Part shown: positions 11,849 to 20,290 of the stretch, in pieces
Layout of the letters: each line of letters opens with the position of its first letter
Numbering within the stretch: the stretch's first letter is position 1
From: an uncultured Gammaproteobacteria bacterium
GTDB lineage: Bacteria > Pseudomonadota > Gammaproteobacteria > Xanthomonadales > Xanthomonadaceae
Direction: 5' to 3'
Length of the DNA stretch: 42,047 bases
Assembly: GCA_946885735.1 (NCBI GenBank)
Contig: CAMPGW010000015.1
Location: 1 to 42,047 of the forward strand
Notes under the pieces: model-generated
Told to the model about the DNA's origin: nothing
Seen by the model: the letters and a program-made list of their open reading frames with translations, nothing else
The model's database searches: none
Translations under genes and position numbers: made by a program

Positions 11849-12520
11849 ATGCCCTCCCGTCGCCTGCACAGTCAACCTGACGCGTCGGTGCATCCGTGGC
11901 TGCGCCGGCCCTCCGGCCGCCAGCTGGTCGCCGACGTGCAGCGCATGGCGATCCCGGAACTGACCCGGATCTTCGGCCAATATGGGATGTACCTGCGCCC
12001 ATCTGCCGAGATGCCCGCCGAGCTGTCCGGAAACATGCTGGGTCGGGTGATCAGCCTGCATCGGACATCCCAAGGCTTCGACGGCCAGCTTCGCTGCGCC
12101 GACGGCGAACTGCCGGTCGCCAGCGGCAGTCTGTCCCTGGTCTACAGCCTGTTCTGCCTGGAGACCTCGCCCGATCCCGCCCATCTGGTAGGCGAGATCG
12201 CCCGTGTTCTGAAGCCCGAGGGAGCGGCCATGCTGATCTGCGCGAATCCCTGGAGCCTGGCCCGCCGTGGTCCGGCGATGGGCGTGGCGCGCGCCGAGCG
12301 CCTGGGGCGCGAGGCCGGCCTGGACCGCGTGCGTTGCCACTCCATCGGGCCGTACTGGCCGCGCATCGAAGGGGCCGTGGGCGGCCAGGCGGGCGGCCGT
12401 TGGTTCGACGGTTTCCGCGCCGCCACCTTGCTGGTGATGCGCCGGCGCGAGGCCGGCCTCACGCCCCTGCGCAAGTCGCCTGCCGCCGTCGGCCTGCGCC
12501 CGGGAATGAGCGCTGGATGA
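11849..12520 (+). CDS. YafS-like SAM-dependent methyltransferase-type protein
   Basis: A 223-residue protein resembling the class I methyltransferase fold in its second half, around [21 protein letters not shown] and [15 protein letters not shown]. The glycine-rich SAM-binding motif I at the N-terminal end of the domain is not recognisable, so catalytic ability is uncertain. In E. coli a similar gene, yafS, sits between gloB and rnhA exactly as here, which supports the assignment. ATG 11849 is the first start not overlapping gloB. The stop overlaps the rnhA start (ATGA), so the two are translationally coupled. Function unknown. Confidence 0.75.
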   Translation: MPSRRLHSQPDASVHPWLRRPSGRQLVADVQRMAIPELTRIFGQYGMYLRPSAEMPAELSGNMLGRVISLHRTSQGFDGQLRCADGELPVASGSLSLVYSLFCLETSPDPAHLVGEIARVLKPEGAAMLICANPWSLARRGPAMGVARAERLGREAGLDRVRCHSIGPYWPRIEGAVGGQAGGRWFDGFRAATLLVMRRREAGLTPLRKSPAAVGLRPGMSAG

Positions 12521-12987
12521 GTCGTCACGTCGCGGGCCTCGCCCTCAAGCAGGTCGAAGTGCATACCGACGGCGCCTGCCTCGGCAATCCGGGTCCCGGG
12601 GGATGGGGTGCACTGCTGCGTTATGGCGCGACCGAGCGCGAGCTCGTCGGTGCGGAGCCGGCGACCACCAACAACCGGATGGAACTGATGGCGGCGATCG
12701 CCGCGCTCGAAGCGCTCAGCGCGCCCTGCGAGGTCACCCTGCACACCGACTCGCAATACGTGCAGAAGGGCCTGACCGAATGGCTGCCGGGCTGGATCCG
12801 TCGCGGCTGGAAGACCTCCGGCGGCGACCCGGTCAAGAACCAGGATCTCTGGCAGCGACTGCAGCAGGCGGCCGCGCGGCATCGCGTGCATTGGCGCTGG
12901 GTGCGCGGCCACGCCGGCCATGTGGACAATGAGCGGGTGGACCGGCTGGCGCGCCAGGCCGCCGAAACGATGCGGGGGAGAAGCTGA
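12517..12987 (+). CDS. rnhA: Ribonuclease HI
   Basis: A 156-residue RNase HI that removes RNA from RNA-DNA hybrids. The catalytic acidic residues are Asp18, Glu56, Asp78 and Asp142, with His132 in RGHAGH; all are eight positions later than in E. coli, owing to a slightly longer N-terminus. The basic handle around GWIRRGWKT is present. ATG 12517 overlaps the stop of the preceding methyltransferase, and the last base of its own TGA is the first base of the dnaQ ATG. The rnhA-dnaQ pairing on one strand differs from the divergent E. coli layout. Confidence 0.97.
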   Translation: MSRHVAGLALKQVEVHTDGACLGNPGPGGWGALLRYGATERELVGAEPATTNNRMELMAAIAALEALSAPCEVTLHTDSQYVQKGLTEWLPGWIRRGWKTSGGDPVKNQDLWQRLQQAAARHRVHWRWVRGHAGHVDNERVDRLARQAAETMRGRS

Positions 12988-13739
12988 TGCGGCAGGTCGT
13001 GCTGGATACCGAAACCACCGGCCTGAGCTGGGAGCGCGGCAATCGGGTCGTCGAGATCGGCTGCATCGAGCTGGTCGAGCGCCGGCCCACCGGCCAGCGC
13101 TTCCAGCGCTACCTCAATCCCGACCGCGAACTCGAGCCCGGTGCCCAGGAGGTGACCGGCCTGACCCTGGAGTTCCTCTCCGACAAGCCGCGGTTCGCGC
13201 AGGTCGCCGCCGAGTTCCTGGATTTCATCCGCGGCTCCGAGCTGATCATCCATAACGCCGAGTTCGACGTGGGCTTCCTCGACAATGAGTTGGGGATGCT
13301 GGGCCCCGGCTTCGGCCGGATCCGCGACCATGCGGGCGTGCTCGACACCCTGGGCCTGGCGCGCGAGCGTTTTCCCGGGCAGCGGAATTCGCTCGATGCC
13401 CTGTGCCGCCGCCTCGGCGTAGACAACGGCCATCGCAAGCTGCACGGCGCCTTGCTCGATGCCGAACTGCTGGCGGACGTCTATCTCGCGATGACGGCTG
13501 GCCAGGGCGACCTGGGCCTGAGCCTGGACGAGCCGCGTCCGCTGGAAGCTACCCTGGTGGGGTCTTCGACATCCGCAGTGGCGGCGGTACACCGGCGCGT
13601 GCTGCGCGCCACTGCCGCGGAGATGGCCGTGCACCGCGCGCGCCTGGAGACCATCACCCGCAAGTCGGGCGGCAAACTGGCCTGGCCGGCCGAGGACACG
13701 ACAAGGGCGAACGCGAGCGAGCTCGCCGAAACCGCCTGA
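12987..13739 (+). CDS. dnaQ: DNA polymerase III epsilon subunit (proofreading exonuclease)
   Basis: A 250-residue 3'-5' exonuclease that proofreads for the replicative polymerase. The DEDDh residues are Asp7, Glu9, Asp94, His153 and Asp158, in the motifs LDTETTGL, HNAEFDVGFL and HGALLDAELL. The region after about residue 185 is the less conserved tail that contacts the alpha subunit. It starts on the last base of rnhA (TGATG), which implies coupled translation. It converges on the PP2C gene with a 3-nt gap. Confidence 0.96.
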   Translation: MRQVVLDTETTGLSWERGNRVVEIGCIELVERRPTGQRFQRYLNPDRELEPGAQEVTGLTLEFLSDKPRFAQVAAEFLDFIRGSELIIHNAEFDVGFLDNELGMLGPGFGRIRDHAGVLDTLGLARERFPGQRNSLDALCRRLGVDNGHRKLHGALLDAELLADVYLAMTAGQGDLGLSLDEPRPLEATLVGSSTSAVAAVHRRVLRATAAEMAVHRARLETITRKSGGKLAWPAEDTTRANASELAETA

Positions 13740-13742
13740 GGA

Positions 13743-14447
13743 TCAGACGCGGCGTAGCAGGACGACGGTGACGTTGTCCGAACCGCCGCCGTCGAGGGCG
13801 GAAGACACCAGCAGGTCCACGCACTCCTGCGCGGACAGGTCGGTCTGGGCGAGGAGGGCGGCGATCGCCGCATCGTCCACTTCCTCGGTCAGCCCGTCGC
13901 TGCACAGCAGGATCTGGAAGCCCGGACGCAGCTCGCCGGAGATGGTCTCGACCTTCAGCGACTCCGGGTCGGTGACGCCCAGGGCCTGGGTCACGACGTT
14001 CCGGTGCGGATGGCTGCGCGCCTGTTCCGGCGTGATCGCGCCCTGGTCGATCAGCTCCTGCACGTAGCTGTGGTCGGAGCTGAGCTGGCGCAGCTGGCCG
14101 TTCCACAGGTAGGCGCGGCTGTCGCCGACCCAGGCGAGCTCGAAGCGGTTGTTTTCCGACACGCGCAGGGCGACCACGGTCGTGCCCATCGGCAGGCTGT
14201 CGGCGCGACGCCGGGACTGCCGGATGATGTCCTCGTCCGCGCTGCGGATCGCGTCGGTCAGGTTGCGGCCGGCGCGGACCTCGCGCACGACCGCATCGCG
14301 CGCCAGTGCGCTGGCGACCTCGCCGAACTCATGGCCGCCCATGCCGTCGGCGACCAGCCACAGCCCGAGTACGCCGTCGGCGTAATAGGTGTCCTCGTTG
14401 AGCTCACGGCGCAGCCCGACGTGGCTGGTGTTGCCGAACTCAATCAT
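13743..14447 (-). CDS. PP2C-family Ser/Thr protein phosphatase
   Basis: A 234-residue metal-dependent phosphatase of the bacterial PrpC/Stp type. The metal-binding motifs are Asp19 (in LNEDTYY), Asp34-Gly35 (in ADGMGGHE), Asp in LLCSDGLTEEV and Asp in GGSDNVTVVLL. ATG 14447 gives a start just before GNTSHVG, as usual in this family; an upstream ATG at 14498 adds 17 unconserved residues. No partner kinase lies nearby, so the substrates are unknown. Transcribed towards dnaQ. Confidence 0.9.
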   Translation of the reverse strand: MIEFGNTSHVGLRRELNEDTYYADGVLGLWLVADGMGGHEFGEVASALARDAVVREVRAGRNLTDAIRSADEDIIRQSRRRADSLPMGTTVVALRVSENNRFELAWVGDSRAYLWNGQLRQLSSDHSYVQELIDQGAITPEQARSHPHRNVVTQALGVTDPESLKVETISGELRPGFQILLCSDGLTEEVDDAAIAALLAQTDLSAQECVDLLVSSALDGGGSDNVTVVLLRRV

Positions 14448-14599
14448 GGGCCGCACCTGGCATTCGCGATGACTCCCCTGGCAGTCGCGATCCATCATCG
14501 CAGAATTCCGGCCGGCGGCGGTACCACCGCCGGCGACAGCCGATCATACGGCCGGGGAGGAAAAAGGTTGGACGGCTGGCCGCGGCCGGGCGGAGCGCT

Positions 14600-14605
14600 T
14601 ATACT
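14600..14605 (+). promoter_or_regulatory. Probable -10 element for tRNA-Ser(CGA)
   Basis: TATACT, followed by a GC-rich discriminator (GCGCGCC), lies 49 nt before the tRNA. A TTGGAC is present but 26 bp upstream, too far for a normal spacer. The GC-rich discriminator is typical of stringently controlled stable-RNA promoters. Confidence 0.5.
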
Positions 14606-14654
14606 GCGCGCCCTGCCGGGCCCGGCATGGATTCAGCGCGGGCCCCGACCGACC

Positions 14655-14744
<90 letters not shown>

Positions 14745-14749
14745 TGTGC

Positions 14750-14773
14750 GAAAGCCCCTTCGGGGGCTTTTTC
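14750..14773 (+). terminator. Intrinsic terminator after tRNA-Ser(CGA)
   Basis: GAAAGCCCC, a TTCG tetraloop and GGGGCTTTTTC form a stable stem with a T-run. It lies directly downstream of the tRNA. Confidence 0.9.
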
Positions 14774-14917
14774 ATTGGGGCGCCAGCGGCGCGACGGACT
14801 CGACAGAACGCGAAACGCGGGCTGGGCGGGCATCACACATCTGCAGTCCGGCCCCTGCCACGGGCGGCGCGGCTGGCTAGCATCGAATCCATGCGCGTCC
14901 AGCGCCCCGGAGATCCC

Positions 14918-15232
14918 ATGCGCAACACCGTCAAGGAAAAGATCCGCTGGTTCGCCAGCTTGTGGGCCGCGTCCGACGACCCGGCCGTCCATGCCTATCG
15001 GGTGCACGTGCGCGGCCTGGTCATCGGTTGGGTATTGACGGCGTCCGCCATGGTCCTGGCCAAGCGCTTTCCCGATGGCGCCGAGCTGTCCATGTACCAG
15101 ATGCTCCTGAACGCCGACCTGTCCTGGCAACAGCACGGCCTCGCGGCCATCCAGCTGGCGGCGCCGCTGGTGATGTTCTGGCACCTGAGCGGCCTGTGGC
15201 GCTGGGGCGCGCGCCGCACCGCGCGCTCCTGA
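14918..15232 (+). CDS. Small membrane protein of unknown function
   Basis: A 104-residue protein that I do not recognise. A basic, soluble N-terminus of about 35 residues is followed by a hydrophobic stretch near 43-56 and a second near 83-100, suggesting two membrane segments, with an Arg-rich C-terminus (WRWGARRTARS). ATG 14918 is preceded by CCGGAG at a good distance. An alternative ATG at 14891 would add nine residues. It follows the tRNA-Ser terminator, and no clear promoter was found. Confidence 0.65.
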   Translation: MRNTVKEKIRWFASLWAASDDPAVHAYRVHVRGLVIGWVLTASAMVLAKRFPDGAELSMYQMLLNADLSWQQHGLAAIQLAAPLVMFWHLSGLWRWGARRTARS

Positions 15233-15357
15233 TCTCAAGCTGAATCTCGCAAGAACGAGAGGCGTCGAGCGACTTCGTTCCGCACGTGTCGGCGCTTACC
15301 ATTGAAGCCAGACCGCGGCCTCAGCGCCGAGGCTTGCGTTCGTGGTCGGAGTGCGGA

Positions 15358-15780
15358 ATGGATTATGTTTTGCTGACGCCGGATGAGGCCGGGTCCCTGC
15401 TCAATGTCGGGCGCGACGAGATCGTGTCCCTGATCGAAACCGGCGAGCTCGGGGGCCTGAAGATCGCGGGCCACTGGCGCATCCCCCTCAAGAGCATCAC
15501 CGAGTTGCTCGCCTCCGGCATGAAGTCCCAGCATGCGCGCGCGCTCGAGCGGGTGTTCTCCGACCATGGCACGTGGACGCGGGTGTTCGGCGCCCATCCC
15601 GAAGTGACCCAGGAGATCGAGGCCGGCGACTTCCCCAAGGGGAGCGTGGGGGCCTACCTCAAGGAAGCGATCGTAATTCACCGCGGACAGATCACCGGCG
15701 GCGGCATTCCTGCCGGCGGACAGGACCCCGAGTACGGCCCTGCGCGCCCGGGCGACGAGGATTCGGCGGCCACGGCCTGA
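15358..15780 (+). CDS. Excisionase/MerR-type helix-turn-helix protein
   Basis: A 140-residue protein. The first 50 residues read as a winged helix-turn-helix of the excisionase/MerR-like kind: LTPDEAGSLLNVGRDEIVSLI, then GELGGLKIAGHWRIP, where the Trp-Arg-Ile-Pro is the typical wing. The remaining 90 residues, containing HPEVTQEIEAGDFPKGSVGAYL, match nothing I can name. It has no phage or integrase neighbours, so a chromosomal regulator or adaptor is likelier than a phage excisionase. ATG 15358 was chosen because the helix-turn-helix begins immediately after it; an upstream ATG at 15286 adds an Arg-rich stretch. Confidence 0.7.
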   Translation: MDYVLLTPDEAGSLLNVGRDEIVSLIETGELGGLKIAGHWRIPLKSITELLASGMKSQHARALERVFSDHGTWTRVFGAHPEVTQEIEAGDFPKGSVGAYLKEAIVIHRGQITGGGIPAGGQDPEYGPARPGDEDSAATA

Positions 15781-15823
15781 GCGGCTCGGCTAGACTGTGG
15801 GCCTTCGATTCCGCGAGACCGCC

Positions 15824-16222
15824 ATGTCCGAGATCCTGGTGCCCGTGTCCTTCGGCGAACTGCTCGACAAGATCGCCATCCTGCAGATCAAGTCCGAGCG
15901 CATGAACGACGAGGCCAAGCTGGCCAACGTGCGCAAGGAACTGGAGGCGCTGTCCGCCACCTGGCTGGAGCACCCGGCCGCTGGCCAGGACATCGTCGAG
16001 CTTCGCTCCGACCTCAAGGCGGTGAACGAGCGTCTGTGGGACATCGAGGACGACATCCGCCGCTGCGAACAGCGGCAGGACTTCGGCGATGAATTCGTGC
16101 GCCTGGCGCGGGCGGTCTACCACGAGAACGACGAGCGCGCCCGCATCAAGAAGCAGATCAACCTCGCGCTGGGCTCGGCCTACGTCGAGGAAAAGTCCTA
16201 CCAGGACTACAAGGCGCCCTGA
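15824..16222 (+). CDS. DUF6165-type protein linked to lipopolysaccharide genes
   Basis: A 132-residue, highly charged and mostly helical protein. It opens MSEILVPVSFGELLDKIAIL and ends with INLALGSAYVEEKSYQDYK, a pattern I associate with the DUF6165 family (from memory). No signal peptide or membrane segment is seen. Its 3' end overlaps the convergent glycosyltransferase by 16 nt. Location beside a family 9 glycosyltransferase and the Kdo kinase suggests a role around lipopolysaccharide-core synthesis, but no activity can be read from the sequence. Confidence 0.75.
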   Translation: MSEILVPVSFGELLDKIAILQIKSERMNDEAKLANVRKELEALSATWLEHPAAGQDIVELRSDLKAVNERLWDIEDDIRRCEQRQDFGDEFVRLARAVYHENDERARIKKQINLALGSAYVEEKSYQDYKAP

Positions 16223-17271
16223 CCGGGCTCCTGCCGCGCGGCGCGGAAAGCCTCGAAGCGGCCTATCACTTCTTCGACGCCGACGAGGTCCATCACCCCG
16301 GGGAATTCCACGCGCTTGCCCCAGGGCAGGGCGCTGGCGGGCCGATGCATGAAGCGGCGCGAAGCTTCGTCGTAGTGGTTCACCGACCAGCGCAGGTCCG
16401 AATAGGGGCCGCAACGCTCGCGGTCGGTGCAGGCGAACAGGCCGAGCACCGGGGTGCCCATCGCATTGGCCATGTGCGCCGGGCCCGAATCCGGGCTCAG
16501 CACCAGGGACGCCCGTTCGAGCAATGCGAGCAGTTGCTTCAGCGTGTCCTTGCCGACCAGGTCGACGGCGGGGTATCGCATCGCGCCGACGATGGCGTCG
16601 GCGGTGCGGCGTTCGAGCTCGCTGCGGCCGCCGCACAGCGCGACACGCCAGCCGCGCTCCGCGGCGTGGTCGGCGACGGCCGCGTAACGGTCCGGGGCCC
16701 AGTTGCGCAATGCATGGCTCGAGCAGGGAGACACGATGAGGGTCGGCACGTCACCCGGCAGGTGTGCGGCCGCCCATTCGCGCGCGGCCGGGGGCACGGG
16801 CAGGTTCCATTCGACCCGTTCCTGCACCAGTCCCAGCGGCTCGCAGAACTTGCCGAAGGCGTCGAGCACGTGGTGGCCGCCCGGCGGGATGCGTTCGTTG
16901 ATGAAAAGCGAATGCGCCTCCTTGCTGCGCGCGCGGTCATAGCCGATGCGGCGCTCGGCGCGCACCAGCGAGGACAGCACATTGGCCCGGAGCGCGAGCT
17001 GCATCTGCAGCAACACCTCGAAGCGGCGGCCCTGCAGTCGCCGGCGCAGGTCGGCCATGCCGCGCAGTCCAGCGGCCTTGTCGAAGACCAGCAGTTCGAC
17101 GTCCTCGAGGCCTTCCATCAGCTTGGCCTCGCCCTTGCCGAGGATCCAGGTGATCGGCACCTGCGGCCAGGCGCGACGCAGCGTCCGGATCAGGGGCACC
17201 ACGTGCGTGGCATCGCCGAGCGCGGACAGGCGCAGCAGGCAGATCGAACGCGGGGCGGCGGGAAGGCTCAC
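16207..17271 (-). CDS. Glycosyltransferase family 9 (heptosyltransferase-like)
   Basis: A 354-residue GT-B enzyme of the ADP-heptose:lipopolysaccharide heptosyltransferase family. The N-terminus ICLLRLSALGDATHVVPL is the family signature for acceptor binding, and LSPDSGPAHMANAMGTPVLGLF near 260-281 is the sugar-nucleotide site. It probably adds heptose to the inner core at the cytoplasmic face of the inner membrane. Which heptosyltransferase (WaaC, WaaF or other) cannot be decided here. The start is GTG 17271; no ATG is available nearby. Only 18 bp separate it from the divergent kdkA start, so each promoter must lie within the other gene. Confidence 0.88.
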   Translation of the reverse strand: MSLPAAPRSICLLRLSALGDATHVVPLIRTLRRAWPQVPITWILGKGEAKLMEGLEDVELLVFDKAAGLRGMADLRRRLQGRRFEVLLQMQLALRANVLSSLVRAERRIGYDRARSKEAHSLFINERIPPGGHHVLDAFGKFCEPLGLVQERVEWNLPVPPAAREWAAAHLPGDVPTLIVSPCSSHALRNWAPDRYAAVADHAAERGWRVALCGGRSELERRTADAIVGAMRYPAVDLVGKDTLKQLLALLERASLVLSPDSGPAHMANAMGTPVLGLFACTDRERCGPYSDLRWSVNHYDEASRRFMHRPASALPWGKRVEFPGVMDLVGVEEVIGRFEAFRAARQEPGQGAL

Positions 17272-17289
17272 TTGCTAGAATTCCCCAGG

Positions 17290-18018
17290 ATGGATGCGCC
17301 CCCGGCCAGCGGCAGCCAAATTCCGTTCCGCGATGCGGACGGACAGGGCGCGATTGTGTTCGACCCGGACCGGGTGCGGCAAGCCGAACCGGGCCTGTTC
17401 GCCATTCCTTCAACCGACAAGCCCGGATCGGGGCGCGGCGCGGCCTGGTTCGTGGACGGCCCGAACGGCGCGGCGCTGCTGAAGCATTACCGGCGCGGCG
17501 GCTGGATTTCACGCTGGGTGCGCAGGTCCTACCTGTGGCTGGGCGAATCGCGCGTGCGCAGCGTCGCCGAGTTTGCCTTGCTGCAGCGGCTGCGGCGTGT
17601 GGGCCTGCCGGTGCCGGCGCCCCTGGCTGCGGCCTACTGGCGTCGCGGGCTGGGCTATCGCGCCGCGCTGCTGCTCGAGCGCATCCCTGCCGCGACCGAT
17701 TTCGCCGAGCGCGTGGCCACGCAGCGCGAGCACGCACCGTGGGAGCGGGTCGGTGCCGCGATCGGTCGCTGCCATGCCCTCGGTGCGCACCATGCCGACC
17801 TCAACGCACACAACATCCTGCTCGATGGCGGCGACGCACCCTGGCTGATCGACTGGGACAAGGGGCGCCTGGAGCGCGGACCCGGCGACTGGTGCCGCGC
17901 CGTCCTCGACCGGCTCGAACGCTCGCTTCGCAAGGAGTGCACGACCGTGCCCGCCGAGGCGCTCGCGGGCGGAATGCGGCGGCTTCGCGCCGCGCACGAC
18001 GAAGCGGTGGCGGCATGA
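17290..18018 (+). CDS. kdkA: 3-deoxy-D-manno-octulosonic acid kinase (Kdo kinase)
   Basis: A 242-residue kinase-fold protein. The catalytic loop is HADLNAHNILLD (about 175-186) and the metal-binding Asp is in LIDWDKGRLE. These match KdkA, which phosphorylates the single Kdo of the lipid A-Kdo acceptor in bacteria with a one-Kdo core. The N-terminal lobe carries GAALLKHYRRGGW, with the probable ATP-binding Lys. ATG 17290 is the first start in frame after the divergent gene; its Shine-Dalgarno is poor (AGG touches the ATG). The stop overlaps the start of the next gene (ATGA). Confidence 0.9.
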   Translation: MDAPPASGSQIPFRDADGQGAIVFDPDRVRQAEPGLFAIPSTDKPGSGRGAAWFVDGPNGAALLKHYRRGGWISRWVRRSYLWLGESRVRSVAEFALLQRLRRVGLPVPAPLAAAYWRRGLGYRAALLLERIPAATDFAERVATQREHAPWERVGAAIGRCHALGAHHADLNAHNILLDGGDAPWLIDWDKGRLERGPGDWCRAVLDRLERSLRKECTTVPAEALAGGMRRLRAAHDEAVAA

Positions 18019-18767
18019 GCACCACCTGGTCGCTACGATTCCTCGGCGTCGGCAATTCGCAGGCCGTCGAACTCGGCTCCGCGTCCGCGGTGATCGAGCG
18101 CGCGGGCGAGCCCTTGCTGATGATCGACTGCGGGCAGGAGGCACTCACCGCCTTCCTGCGCGAATACGGCGCGCCGCCCTCGGCTTTGTTCATCACCCAC
18201 GTGCACATGGATCACGTCGGTGGCCTCGAGCGCCTGTTCTACAAGCTCTATTTCGATCCGGCGCGCCGCGGTCGGGTGCGCCTCTACGTGGCCGCGACGG
18301 TGGTGCCGCACCTGCAGTCGCGGCTGGCCGATTACCCGGGGGTGATCGCGGAGGGCGGCGCCAACTGGTGGGACGCCTTCCAGCTGGTGCCGGTCTCGCG
18401 CGGGTTCTGGCACGAGGGGCTGTGGTTCGACGTGTTCCCGGTACGCCACCACGCACCGGACTCGGCCTTCGGCCTGCGCCTGCGCGGCACCCTGGTATGG
18501 ACCGGCGACACGCGTCCGATCCCGGAGATGCTCGCGCACCACGCGGACGCGGGTGAGGTGATCGCGCACGACTGCGCGCTCGTCGGCAATCCCTCGCACA
18601 GCGGCGTGGACGATCTCGAGCGCGAGTACGACGCGGCGCTGCGTTCGCGACTGGTGCTGTACCACTACGGATCGGCAGCCGAGGCCGCCGTGCTGCGCGC
18701 GCGCGGCTTTCGCGTGGCGGAACCGGGGGAAAGGCTGGTACTGCCGACCCCGGGACCGCCGGCATGA
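18015..18767 (+). CDS. MBL-fold metallo-hydrolase
   Basis: A 250-residue metallo-beta-lactamase-fold protein of the RNase Z-like branch. It opens RFLGVGNSQAVELGSAS, then shows the metal motif THVHMDHVGG (about 61-70), HHAPDSAFGLRL and TGDTRPIPEM. The substrate cannot be inferred. It overlaps kdkA at the start and moaA at the end, each by the four bases ATGA, so it is translated as part of that operon. It could serve either the lipopolysaccharide or the molybdopterin pathway, or neither. Confidence 0.85.
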   Translation: MSTTWSLRFLGVGNSQAVELGSASAVIERAGEPLLMIDCGQEALTAFLREYGAPPSALFITHVHMDHVGGLERLFYKLYFDPARRGRVRLYVAATVVPHLQSRLADYPGVIAEGGANWWDAFQLVPVSRGFWHEGLWFDVFPVRHHAPDSAFGLRLRGTLVWTGDTRPIPEMLAHHADAGEVIAHDCALVGNPSHSGVDDLEREYDAALRSRLVLYHYGSAAEAAVLRARGFRVAEPGERLVLPTPGPPA

Positions 18768-19792
18768 TCGCCTTGCCAGGCGCTGCGTCGTTGCCGGGGC
18801 CGCTCGACCGGCTCGGTCGGCCCTTGCGCGACTTGCGCGTCTCGGTGATCGAGACCTGCAACTTCCGCTGCCCCTACTGCATGCCTGCCGACGCGACGCC
18901 CGACGAGACCGCGCTCGACCGCGCGCGTCGGCTCGACTTCGGGCAGATCGAAGCCGCGGTGCGCGCATTCGTGCGCCTGGGCGTGCGCAAGCTGCGTTTG
19001 ACCGGCGGCGAACCGCTGCTGCGCAAGGACCTGCCGCGCCTGGTCGAAAGGCTGGCCGCGATCGAGGGCATCGAGGATCTCGCCCTCACCACCAACGGCT
19101 CGCTGCTGGCCGCGCGCGCGGCCGACCTGCGCGCGGCCGGCCTACGGCGGCTGACGATCAGCCTGGACGCGCTCGACCCCGCCCTGTTCCGTGCCCTGTC
19201 GGGCGGACGCGGTGACCTCGCCGACGTGGAGGCCGGCATCGCCGCCGCCGAGGCGGCCGGCTTCGCCTCGATCAAGTTCAACGCCGTCATCCAGTACGGC
19301 GTCAACGAAGACCAGGTCATGCCGCTGGTCGAACGTTTCCGTGGCACGCCGCACGTGCTGCGCTTCATCGAGTTCATGGACGTCGGCAGTTGCAACGGTT
19401 GGCGACCGGAAGCGGTGGTGGACAGCCGGACCCTGCACGATCGCATCCATGCGCGCTGGCCGCTGCGGTCCCTGGAGCCCACCTACCGCGGCGAGGTCGC
19501 CCGCCGCCACGCGTTCGTCGACGGCCGTGGCGAGATCGGTTTCGTCAGCTCGGTCAGCCAGCCGTTCTGTGGTGATTGCCACCGCGCACGCCTGTCGGCC
19601 GACGGCCAGCTTTACACCTGCCTGTTCGCCAGCCGCGGCACCGACCTGCGCGAGGCGATCGGGCAGGGGCCGGCGGTGCTGGAGCGGCGCATCGCGGACC
19701 TGTGGTCGGCGCGCGCCGACCGCTACAGCGAAGCGCGAGGCGAACCGCGCCGCGACTCGCGTCGCATCGAGATGTTCTACATCGGAGGTTGA
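18764..19792 (+). CDS. moaA: GTP 3',8-cyclase MoaA
   Basis: A 342-residue radical-SAM enzyme for the first step of molybdenum cofactor synthesis (GTP to 3',8-cH2GTP). The N-terminal cluster motif is Cys32, Cys36, Cys39 in CNFRCPYC. The second cluster is held by Cys269, Cys272 and Cys286 with the spacing seen in E. coli. The protein ends in Gly-Gly, as MoaA requires for activity. It overlaps the preceding hydrolase by ATGA, and moaC begins on the base after its stop. Confidence 0.97.
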   Translation: MIALPGAASLPGPLDRLGRPLRDLRVSVIETCNFRCPYCMPADATPDETALDRARRLDFGQIEAAVRAFVRLGVRKLRLTGGEPLLRKDLPRLVERLAAIEGIEDLALTTNGSLLAARAADLRAAGLRRLTISLDALDPALFRALSGGRGDLADVEAGIAAAEAAGFASIKFNAVIQYGVNEDQVMPLVERFRGTPHVLRFIEFMDVGSCNGWRPEAVVDSRTLHDRIHARWPLRSLEPTYRGEVARRHAFVDGRGEIGFVSSVSQPFCGDCHRARLSADGQLYTCLFASRGTDLREAIGQGPAVLERRIADLWSARADRYSEARGEPRRDSRRIEMFYIGG

Positions 19793-20290
19793 ATGGGCAG
19801 GCGACGCAACGATCCCGTGCCGGAACTTACCCACGTGGACGCCGCGGGGCGTCCGGCGATGGTGGACGTCAGCGGCAAGGCCGTCACCGCGCGCGAGGCG
19901 ACGGCGCGTTGTCGCGTCCAGTTTCCGGACGCGGTGGCCCTGCAGTTGCGTGCCTCGGGCCTGCAGGCCGCGAAGGGTCCGATCCTGTCCACGGCGATCG
20001 TCGCGGGCACGCAGGCAGTGAAGCGGACCTGGGAGCTGATTCCGTTCTGCCACCCGTTGCCGATCGACGGCTGCCGCTTCGAGGTGGACTGGGAGGAAGA
20101 CGCGATCCTGCGCATCGATTGCCGCGTGCGCACGGTGCACAGCACCGGGGTGGAGATGGAGGCCTTGATGGGCGCCACGGTCGCGGCACTCACCGTCTAC
20201 GACATGTCCAAGGCGCTCAGCCACGAGATCGTCGTCGGGCCGGCCTGGCTGCTGGCCAAGTCCGGCGGGCGCCGCAAGGTCGGTGCATGA
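19793..20290 (+). CDS. moaC: Cyclic pyranopterin monophosphate synthase MoaC
   Basis: A 165-residue enzyme that converts the MoaA product to cyclic pyranopterin monophosphate. Typical motifs are [16 protein letters not shown], the [14 protein letters not shown] segment and the [14 protein letters not shown] segment near the C-terminal third. The length is normal. It starts directly after the moaA stop (TGAATG) and overlaps moaD by ATGA. Confidence 0.97.
   Translation: MGRRRNDPVPELTHVDAAGRPAMVDVSGKAVTAREATARCRVQFPDAVALQLRASGLQAAKGPILSTAIVAGTQAVKRTWELIPFCHPLPIDGCRFEVDWEEDAILRIDCRVRTVHSTGVEMEALMGATVAALTVYDMSKALSHEIVVGPAWLLAKSGGRRKVGA

Noticed and set aside
11849..12520. Calling the methyltransferase-like gene an active enzyme
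   Set aside because: The glycine-rich SAM motif is not recognisable, so only the fold and the YafS-like position are claimed.
15358..15780. Remnant prophage, suggested by the excisionase-like gene near a tRNA
   Set aside because: No integrase, no duplicated tRNA 3' end and no phage genes are seen around any of the tRNA genes.
16207..16222. Two convergent pairs overlapping by exactly 16 nt (here and at 30633-30648)
   Set aside because: The lengths match but the sequences do not; chance in compact DNA is enough.
16345..17289. N-terminal extension of kdkA by 315 codons
   Set aside because: It is antisense to the clear glycosyltransferase gene; the KdkA-like sequence begins only at 17290.
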